The notes beneath the pieces are model-generated. The model was not told where the DNA came from and did not search any database. It saw only the letters and a list, made by a program, of their open reading frames with translations. 64,000 bases of DNA from Evansella vedderi. GTDB lineage: Bacteria > Bacillota > Bacilli > Bacillales > Salisediminibacteriaceae. A program made the position numbers and the translations under genes. The first letter of the stretch is position 1. Each line of letters begins with the position of its first letter. Of this stretch, positions 58,839-64,000 are shown in pieces. The stretch covers positions 62,001 through 126,000 of the forward strand of contig NZ_JAUSUG010000011.1 in the NCBI RefSeq assembly GCF_030813435.1. The letters run 5' to 3'.

Positions 58839-59036
58839 ATGTCAAACCGAATGACTAATGACAGAGAAAGATTTGAATATTGTAGAGAAGAATTAAATCG
58901 TCTAGGAGCTAGGTACGGTCTGACACATCCTCTCGTTATCGAGAAAAGCAAACAGCTAGATAAAATGCATAATGAAATTATCAAATCAGGCGAGGAAGTA
59001 ATAACGACAATAATTAAACAGAGCTCTCCAGCATAA
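58839..59036 (+). CDS. Spo0E-like aspartyl-phosphate phosphatase
   Basis: This 65-residue protein is read from ATG 58839 after AAAGGAGAAGGTTTTT. The Spo0E-like signature is visible: a helical hairpin with SKQLDKMHNEI (family S-x2-LD-x2-I). The family dephosphorylates Spo0A and delays sporulation. A plasmid copy could keep the host vegetative during conjugation. A terminator follows at 59021. Confidence 0.8.
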   Translation: MSNRMTNDRERFEYCREELNRLGARYGLTHPLVIEKSKQLDKMHNEIIKSGEEVITTIIKQSSPA

Positions 59037-59053
59037 TTGGAGGCTCTTTTTTG
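59021..59053 (+). terminator. Intrinsic terminator after the Spo0E-like gene
   Basis: GAGCTCTCCA (59021-59030) pairs with TGGAGGCTC (59038-59046), then TTTTTT. Confidence 0.88.
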
Positions 59054-59212
59054 TTAGGGTAAATTTCTTCCTCTAATTTAATGATTTATAGTATTTTGCT
59101 TTTCAAAAAATAAACATACAAATAGTTCATCATAAAGTACTAATTTCCATTATTTTATTGACTTTTTTTATTACATAGAGTAAATTAAGGTCAAAACAAA
59201 GAGGTGATTTTA

Positions 59213-59797
59213 TTGAAAAACTTATCACCTGATGAGATTTATGAACTATTCGAGAAGATACATAGCAAGTTAGTGGAAGAGTTCCCTGAAGGGACCGTGA
59301 GATTCACTAACTCTAATAAATTAACAACAGCTTATATTCCTCACGAAGCATACATTGAAAGATTAAATGATGTTTGTGGTCCATTTTGGTCATTCGTAAG
59401 GAATGGGGAAGCAAAGATCCATAGAAATGAGAAGTTAGTTGAAGTTAGTGGAGTCTTGAGGATATTAGATGCTGAAAGAGATGGAACAGGTTTTCATAAA
59501 TTTAACGTCAATGAAAAGGGCGACATTATCAACTTAAATTATGCGATTCGCTCTGCTAAATCAGACGCGATTCGTGATGCTTGTGATTTGTTTGGGATGG
59601 GTTGGAAGGATCTCCATAAGTTTAGAAAAGGAGAGAAAGTAACTTCTGTGCCTGAGTCATCTATGAGTGGTCGAGAGTGTATAAAGTGTCGAAATCCATT
59701 AAGCAATGAAGATATTCAAGAGTTGAAGAAACTCAATGTTGATATTGATTTCTGTAGAAAAGATATACCGCCACATTTTTATAATCATAAAAGATAA
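59213..59797 (+). CDS. Rad52-like single-strand annealing protein
   Basis: The protein has 194 residues, from TTG 59213 about 8 bases after AAAGAGGTG (GTG 59204 is too close). The Rad52/Redbeta-type core is visible: AYIPHEAYIERLNDVCGPFW, VEVSGVLRILD, INLNYAIRSAKSDAIRDACD and LFGMGWKDLHKF. A C-terminal CIKC pair may bind zinc. It anneals complementary single strands, probably with the SSB at 4707, during plasmid recombination or repair. It starts a second plus-strand group. Confidence 0.8.
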   Translation: MKNLSPDEIYELFEKIHSKLVEEFPEGTVRFTNSNKLTTAYIPHEAYIERLNDVCGPFWSFVRNGEAKIHRNEKLVEVSGVLRILDAERDGTGFHKFNVNEKGDIINLNYAIRSAKSDAIRDACDLFGMGWKDLHKFRKGEKVTSVPESSMSGRECIKCRNPLSNEDIQELKKLNVDIDFCRKDIPPHFYNHKR

Positions 59798-59819
59798 CCG
59801 AAAATACGAGGTGATAGAT

Positions 59820-60365
59820 ATGAAAAAAACACTAATCCTTACGTGTTCTTTATGTGCTAATTTTGAACCAAACGCAGGAATTTGTAAGTTAAACGGAGAG
59901 AAGAGAAAAGCTTATACATCTAAATACGCTAAGACGTGTTATACAAAAGGTAAGTTTGTAAGATACATGTATATTTTACCTGATAGCTTTAATCATTTTG
60001 ATCTGAACGAGGAAATTCCAACGAATTGGGACCATGACAAGTCAAAGTTACCAACTGATGACGAAGGAGTTCCTTTATGGGTTAAAACAAATCGCGGGAT
60101 CGAGAGAGCTATACCTGCTAATGATTCTGTTTTATTAAAAGGTGATCTCCAACTAGGGGTCCCACGCATATTAACGTATCAAGGGCAAAGAGAAGCAATA
60201 TTTGAGCTTGGTGTTGAAGAAGCTCGTAAAGAAGCTGATGAGCTAGGTGTAGACCTTACTGCTCTACCTGAAGAAAGTGAGGGAGCCTTTGATAACCAGG
60301 AACAAAGAGGTGTAATCAAACGAAACACACCGTGGTTAAAAGAAAATCTAGGGGAGGACTGGTAA
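59820..60365 (+). CDS. Unknown protein with an N-terminal Cys cluster
   Basis: This 181-residue protein is read from ATG 59820 after GAGGTGATAGAT. Four cysteines near the N-terminus (CSLC at residues 9-12, then C22 and C41 in the KTCYTKG region) may form a zinc site. The C-terminal part is acidic and ends KENLGEDW. No family is recognised. It is in an operon with the Rad52-like gene. Confidence 0.7.
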   Translation: MKKTLILTCSLCANFEPNAGICKLNGEKRKAYTSKYAKTCYTKGKFVRYMYILPDSFNHFDLNEEIPTNWDHDKSKLPTDDEGVPLWVKTNRGIERAIPANDSVLLKGDLQLGVPRILTYQGQREAIFELGVEEARKEADELGVDLTALPEESEGAFDNQEQRGVIKRNTPWLKENLGEDW

Positions 60366-60367
60366 AG

Positions 60368-60655
60368 ATGACTAATCAGGTTAGCGGAAACATAAATGAT
60401 ACAAGAAGTAATATTATTATGACTCTACTGAAGTTATACAAGTTGTATGAAGCGATGGACCGAGATATAGAACTAGAAAACGAGAAGTACCGTTTATATT
60501 TTAGAACGGGTAAGGGGTTATCTATTGAAGGCGCAGCAGGTAGCATTCATGTCAGTGGTTACAATTATGTTAGTGTCACTTTAGGAGAACAAATTACATC
60601 TTATAATCATTTGCCGTACCGTTGGCTAAAGGAGTTGCTGAATGAACAACAATGA
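60368..60655 (+). CDS. Unknown protein, 95 residues
   Basis: ATG 60368 is 3 bases past the previous stop, with GGGGAGGACTGG upstream. A helical first half (MTLLKLYKLYEAMDRDIELE) is followed by a Gly-rich beta part (SIEGAAGSIHVSGYNYVSVT). No family is recognised. Its stop overlaps the next start (ATGA). Confidence 0.7.
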   Translation: MTNQVSGNINDTRSNIIMTLLKLYKLYEAMDRDIELENEKYRLYFRTGKGLSIEGAAGSIHVSGYNYVSVTLGEQITSYNHLPYRWLKELLNEQQ

Positions 60656-61329
60656 AACGTGTTATTCGTTCGACCCTAGACTTTAAGGTTCTAAAATCAT
60701 TATGGCAGTCTGTACATTCTTTTGTTGAGGAAAATAAAGAGGAGTCGGTTTCTTTTGTCTTTGAAAAAAAATCAAGAGCTTTAATTACAGATCCAAAACC
60801 ACTTCCCATTAAACCAAATCGACGTATCAGCAGAAGGACTAGAAAAGAATTTGAAAAAGAATTCCCAATGATAAGAAGTTCTCTATATTTAAATCCGATA
60901 CTTATACAGGAACTATTTGACTTATATGATGAAATAGCGAAGTATCAATACGGAGAAGATGAAGAGATAAATATTCACACGCTTGTAACAACTGTCCTTT
61001 ATTTTATTTGTTATGACAACGGGATTAAGATTGATGATAACTATTTCGATGAAGAGTATTTCAACAGTAAGTACACTTACCAAAAGGACAATGTACTTGA
61101 GTCATTAAGAGAATTATCCTCTATATTAAATAAACCTCCAACTCAAAGGGAGTGGAAGGTGTACAGACAACGAGTAAATGGTCCATCTTTATCTTATATA
61201 GAAAGTCATTTTGGTTCATTTAATCATGCTAAGGACTTAGCTGGTCTAGAAAAATGTAAGAGTGGAAAAAAACCAAAAAAAAAACAAAAAAAATCTCCGA
61301 TGTTTAGCATAAACATTAATATGTATTAG
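60652..61329 (+). CDS. Protein with a homing-endonuclease-associated repeat
   Basis: This 225-residue protein is read from ATG 60652 overlapping the previous stop. The C-terminal region has ESLRELSSILNKPPTQREW and PSLSYIESHFGSFNHAKDLA followed by GLE, the pattern of the small DNA-binding repeat linked to HNH and homing endonucleases. No HNH catalytic motif is present. It ends with a basic Lys tail. It is probably a DNA-binding protein. Confidence 0.7.
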   Translation: MKRVIRSTLDFKVLKSLWQSVHSFVEENKEESVSFVFEKKSRALITDPKPLPIKPNRRISRRTRKEFEKEFPMIRSSLYLNPILIQELFDLYDEIAKYQYGEDEEINIHTLVTTVLYFICYDNGIKIDDNYFDEEYFNSKYTYQKDNVLESLRELSSILNKPPTQREWKVYRQRVNGPSLSYIESHFGSFNHAKDLAGLEKCKSGKKPKKKQKKSPMFSININMY

Positions 61330-61373
61330 AATAAGGTTAAATCAATTAAATATTCTAATAAGTTATTAGTGAA

Positions 61374-61435
61374 GGAAGCACCGTCACAAATACTCGCAGG
61401 GGACACCTGTGTGTCTTTGTAACGGTGCATTTTTA
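61374..61435 (+). promoter_or_regulatory. Attenuator-like hairpin before the 61457 gene
   Basis: GCACCGTCACAAA (61378-61390) pairs with TTTGTAACGGTGC (61416-61428), with GGACAC/GTGTCT inside, then ATTTTT. The upstream GGAAGCACC is shared with the leaders at 50230 and near 62310 (minus). Confidence 0.75.
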
Positions 61436-61456
61436 ATAAAAAGGGGAGATTTTGTT

Positions 61457-61639
61457 ATGGTAAAAAGATTTATTGGAACAGAGGCTTCAAAATACAGGGT
61501 AACAGGGCTATGTCTTATCAAGGAAGAAATTAATACATTCACAGGTGAAACAAGCCCTATTATTGAAAGTCGCATGGGAACCTTTCATAATCCCGTTAAT
61601 TTTTTACCTTTCTTTCAATACGTTCAACAATCTGTGTAA
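61457..61639 (+). CDS. Small unknown protein, 60 residues
   Basis: ATG 61457 follows AAAAGGGGAGATTTTGTT. The sequence MVKRFIGTEASKYRVTGLCL is beta-rich. Its end overlaps the 3' end of the convergent lipoprotein-like gene by 44 bases. It lies behind the GGAAGCACC hairpin. No family is recognised. Confidence 0.6.
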   Translation: MVKRFIGTEASKYRVTGLCLIKEEINTFTGETSPIIESRMGTFHNPVNFLPFFQYVQQSV

Positions 61640-62234
61640 GTGTAGAATCTAAATGCCAACTTTCCGTATCGCTCATACGAACTAACGTAACGTTATTTAA
61701 TGTTACCTGAGTTTCATCTTCAAAAATAATAGTGACATGATAAGATACTTCTTCTTCGTTTGCATACATAGGCTCTGAAAGATATACGGAATTTATGGTG
61801 TGATTTCTAGTGATTGATTTTGCGTATTCTGCTGCTTTATCACTCATTTCTAAAACATTAATGCCCTGAAAGTCTAAATGTGATTTATCAGGGCGAATAT
61901 ACGAACTTAATAACTCTACCTCTTCATATTGAGCCATTGCGAAAAAAGTCATAATTTGGGTTTCTGGATCATCCGTTTCACCACCACCTCTTTCATGATA
62001 ATCTCTAACATATGGTTTTAGATTCGGATTTCTCAACCAGTAGGTAATGTTATTCTGTTTACTACTTTCATCAGACAGATCAAACGATCTTATTGATTGC
62101 TCAGTAAAATTTTCTTCAAAAATACTAACATCGATTGATTCTGTACTAACAACATCTTCATCGTTGTTACCGAAAAACCAAAACATACCAATAACTAAAT
62201 AAACAGCTAAAAAACCTAGTATCCATTTTTTCAC
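61596..62234 (-). CDS. Membrane-anchored extracellular protein, 212 residues
   Basis: GTG 62234 was chosen because AAAGGAGG lies upstream. An N-terminal membrane anchor (WILGFLAVYLVIGMFWFF) is followed by an acidic, soluble domain (TYWLRNPNLKPYVRDYHERG). The topology suits a TcpC/ConC-type accessory of conjugation, but no family is clear. Its leader has a terminator-like hairpin at 62258-62314. Confidence 0.65.
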   Translation of the reverse strand: MKKWILGFLAVYLVIGMFWFFGNNDEDVVSTESIDVSIFEENFTEQSIRSFDLSDESSKQNNITYWLRNPNLKPYVRDYHERGGGETDDPETQIMTFFAMAQYEEVELLSSYIRPDKSHLDFQGINVLEMSDKAAEYAKSITRNHTINSVYLSEPMYANEEEVSYHVTIIFEDETQVTLNNVTLVRMSDTESWHLDSTLTQIVERIERKVKN

Positions 62235-62257
62235 GATATAAACCTCCTTTAAAATAT

Positions 62258-62368
62258 AAAAAAGCACCAAAAAGACCTATGGCAAAACACAAGGTCAATT
62301 CGGTGCTTCCGAAATGCGAGTTGGCGTTTTTTTGTATTGTATTTCTATTATAAATCAAAAAATATGAA
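62258..62368 (-). promoter_or_regulatory. Promoter and attenuator-like hairpin of the 61596 gene
   Basis: On the minus strand TTGGCA, 18 bp, TATAAT (ending near 62346) is the promoter. A hairpin then pairs GGAAGCACC and GACCT with AGGTC and GGTGC before TTTTTTATA. It is the third copy of the GGAAGCACC leader type. Confidence 0.75.
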
Positions 62369-62609
62369 CTTGCCAATCATTTTAACTAAAGATAACACTG
62401 TTTTTAGTAGGAGAAAATATGAATGTGTAGAAAGATATAAAAGAATGATGTATCATTAATAATCGAAACATAAAGTAATAGCTTATAAACTTTAATTTTA
62501 AGGACATATTTTTAACACTTTATGCGAATATATTAATGACTTTTAATATAAAAAAGAAAAAAAGTCCTTCTTACAATACTAAAATATAACAACTGAAGAG
62601 GGGGGTATT
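62369..62609. other. Divergent AT-rich intergenic stretch
   Basis: No gene is seen. It lies between the minus-strand promoter near 62350 and the ankyrin gene. AT-rich promoter-like sequence for the latter is probable, but no -35/-10 pair stands out. Confidence 0.4.
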
Positions 62610-62612
62610 GTG

Positions 62613-63221
62613 GTGGTGGAAAATGTGGCTTATTTTAGAGATTACGAAAATAATTATGGAAATAAAAAATGGTACATAGAAGAACTTCGACCTAAGATTA
62701 AACATTTATTAGAAAATAGCGGATTGTTCTTTGATTTTATGTTTAAGAATAATAATACGTCATTAATATATGCGAGCTATCATGGGGATATCGAACTGAT
62801 CCGAAAATTAGTTCAAAAAGATGCAAATATACACCACCGAAACGATGAAGGGGATACACCTATCATCGCGGCTGTATTATCAGGAAACGTTAATACAGTT
62901 AGAGAACTCATACAACACGGGGCAAATCCTAACGACATGACACAAGGCCTTACATTGCTCATATTAGCATGTTCTGATAAAAACTATGAAATGGTCCAAA
63001 TGTTACTAGAATCGGGCGCAAATCCAAACTTATATACTATGGGAGGTAATTATACACCTTTACAAGCAGCTGCATTAAATGGTGATAAAAAGATAGTTGA
63101 GAAGTTGATAGCATATGGAGCTGATGTCAACTATGTCAGCCCATTAGGGTTATCGGCTGAGATAGTAGCAATAGAGAAAGGTAATTATGAAATTAGCAAC
63201 TTATTAAATAAAGTAGGTTAA
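62613..63221 (+). CDS. Ankyrin-repeat protein, about 202 residues
   Basis: GTG 62613 (62610 and 62616 are alternatives) follows GAGGGGGG. Four ankyrin-type repeats start at about residue 49: TSLIYASYHGDIELIRKLVQ, TPIIAAVLSGNVNTVRELIQ, LTLLILACSDKNYEMVQMLL and TPLQAAALNGDKKIVEKLIA. Ankyrin repeats bind protein partners. There is no signal peptide. It may be an immunity or anti-host protein; the target is unknown. Confidence 0.85.
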   Translation: MVENVAYFRDYENNYGNKKWYIEELRPKIKHLLENSGLFFDFMFKNNNTSLIYASYHGDIELIRKLVQKDANIHHRNDEGDTPIIAAVLSGNVNTVRELIQHGANPNDMTQGLTLLILACSDKNYEMVQMLLESGANPNLYTMGGNYTPLQAAALNGDKKIVEKLIAYGADVNYVSPLGLSAEIVAIEKGNYEISNLLNKVG

Positions 63222-63236
63222 ACAATATACATAATA

Positions 63237-63272
63237 AAAAGGGAGTAGCTTATAAAAAAGCTCTCCCTTTTT
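63237..63272. terminator. Bidirectional terminator
   Basis: AAAAAGGGAGTAGCTT pairs with AAGCTCTCCCTTTTT (one bulge). It serves the ankyrin gene and the converging lipoprotein gene. Confidence 0.9.
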
Positions 63273-63279
63273 ATTTGAA

Positions 63280-63654
63280 CTATTGATTAGTAAATTCTCT
63301 AAAATAGAAACCTGTATTTTCTTCTGAGAATCTCATAAATCTGTCATGTTGTCCGTCAGCGGTTTGAAAGTGTACTCTGTTACGTTCTTCAATAACCTCT
63401 AATTCAAAGTCCGATATATCATAACCAGTAAAACGTGGTGCAAAGTTAGACATTAAATACGGAGTAGGAAACCCGCTAGACATATTGATCTCACCGATCA
63501 TTTCTTCATCTTCATTGATTAGTCCCAATAAAATAGTAGTTGCTGCTTCCTCAAGATTTGAATTAGCAGGTTCGCTACTGGCGTCACTAGAACCACAACC
63601 AGCTAGGATAATAAGAGCGAAAGATGTTACTAAAATTACTTGTAATAGTTTCAT
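63280..63654 (-). CDS. Small lipoprotein, 124 residues
   Basis: ATG 63654 follows TTAGGAGGTCATAGTT. The signal peptide MKLLQVILVTSFALIILA ends in a lipobox LAGC, Cys at residue 20. A Ser-rich linker precedes a small acidic domain (SDFELEVIEERNRVHFQTAD). It is exported and lipid-anchored. The function is unknown. Confidence 0.8.
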   Translation of the reverse strand: MKLLQVILVTSFALIILAGCGSSDASSEPANSNLEEAATTILLGLINEDEEMIGEINMSSGFPTPYLMSNFAPRFTGYDISDFELEVIEERNRVHFQTADGQHDRFMRFSEENTGFYFREFTNQ

Positions 63655-63743
63655 AACTATGACCTCCTAAGATGTTTTGTTTATGTCTCCATTATACTAT
63701 TTATCTATAATAATTCCGAATTTCAATAGGTTAAAGGTATGTT

Positions 63744-64000
63744 GTGAGGAATATTAAAAGTTTAATAGCTGATGAGAAAACATTTAGAGATGATGAATTC
63801 TTCAAGAAAAATGAATTTAACTCTGCTATAGCCAATTTAGAAGAAATTAGAGATGATATCGAACAAAAAACTGAAGATTTAAAGGATATTTTTGCTCAAT
63901 AACTAAGTGAAATGGACGATAAAATTGGCGATTTCAAACATATTTTTTCATCACTGGACCAATTGATTGAAGAAGCTAATAACTTAGTATCGGCAAGAAA
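63744..64000 (+). CDS. Coiled-coil protein, interrupted by a stop, running off the window
   Basis: GTG 63744 opens 52 codons (with NLEEIRDDIEQKTEDLKDIF) to TAA 63900-63902. The same frame stays open to the window end, with similar coiled-coil sequence (SEMDDKIGDFKHIFSSLDQL). The stop may be a nonsense mutation in one long gene, or the second part may start at ATG 63912. The start has only AAAGG upstream. Confidence is low. Confidence 0.4.

Noticed and set aside
1-64000. tRNA or rRNA genes
   Set aside because: No cloverleaf with a CCA-type acceptor or conserved TTCGAATC arm and no rRNA-like sequence was noticed on either strand.

Overview
The window looks like part of a large, low-GC conjugative plasmid of an endospore-forming Bacillaceae-type Firmicute. 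The evidence is strong GGAGG ribosome sites, sigma-A-like promoters, frequent TTG and GTG starts, a Spo0E-like protein, an RRNPP-type quorum-sensing cassette, iterons and a Gram-positive type IV secretion operon. I saw no rRNA, tRNA or chromosomal housekeeping gene. Family names rest on motifs read by eye; no database was searched.

Layout. (1) 1-3000: the 3' end of a probable replication initiator, seven palindromic iterons (175-626) and a winged-helix protein (960-2306). (2) 3000-24600: almost all plus strand. It holds a CHC2/TOPRIM primase, SSB, a RecB-like nuclease, a TGT/DpdA-like protein, a GG-leader peptide beside an HEXXH membrane protein, a PAPS-reductase-like protein, many small unknown proteins, and a four-gene ubiquitin-like block (E2-like, Ubl candidate, JAMM protease, E1-like; 21206-24627). 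Minus-strand genes lie at 7.4-8.2, 12-13.3 and 18.6-19.6 kb. (3) 24699-28869: an ISL3-type transposable element with inverted ends, an 8-bp target duplication and cadC-cadA passengers. An in-frame TGA replaces the first Cys of the CadA HMA motif. (4) 29-35 kb: a methyltransferase with HPPY, an ADP-ribosyltransferase-like protein and a long DndC-like protein. (5) 35-43 kb: minus-strand methyltransferases and a lipoprotein around an RRNPP regulator, its peptide and a secreted protein; a palindrome-rich region lies at 36.8-37.05 kb. (6) 43-49 kb: a plasmid sliding clamp (DnaN-like), a SNF2 helicase and acidic proteins. (7) 49-58.8 kb: a possible small RNA, a c-di-GMP-I (GEMM) riboswitch and a T4SS operon (VirB2, PrgI, VirB4, VirB6 and M23-hydrolase types). 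(8) 58.8-64 kb: Spo0E-like, Rad52-like, ankyrin and lipoprotein genes.

Two themes tie the window together. First, a structured leader recurs ten times (plus one degenerate copy). Each has a promoter, a small hairpin with a covarying G-N-C / A-Y-G-C / G-N-Y core, usually a long terminator-like hairpin, then an AACACCAA...GGAGAGAT ribosome-site block. Further intrinsic terminators lie inside the operons directly before ribosome sites, with no room for promoters. Together these suggest a plasmid-wide attenuation or processive-antitermination regulon. Second, the plasmid encodes its own clamp, and at least six other plasmid proteins carry clamp-binding-like peptides (QLSLF, QMSLF, QFSLF, QLALF, QLALDL, QLQFDL), mostly at a terminus. 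This suggests a set of proteins tethered to the plasmid replication fork.
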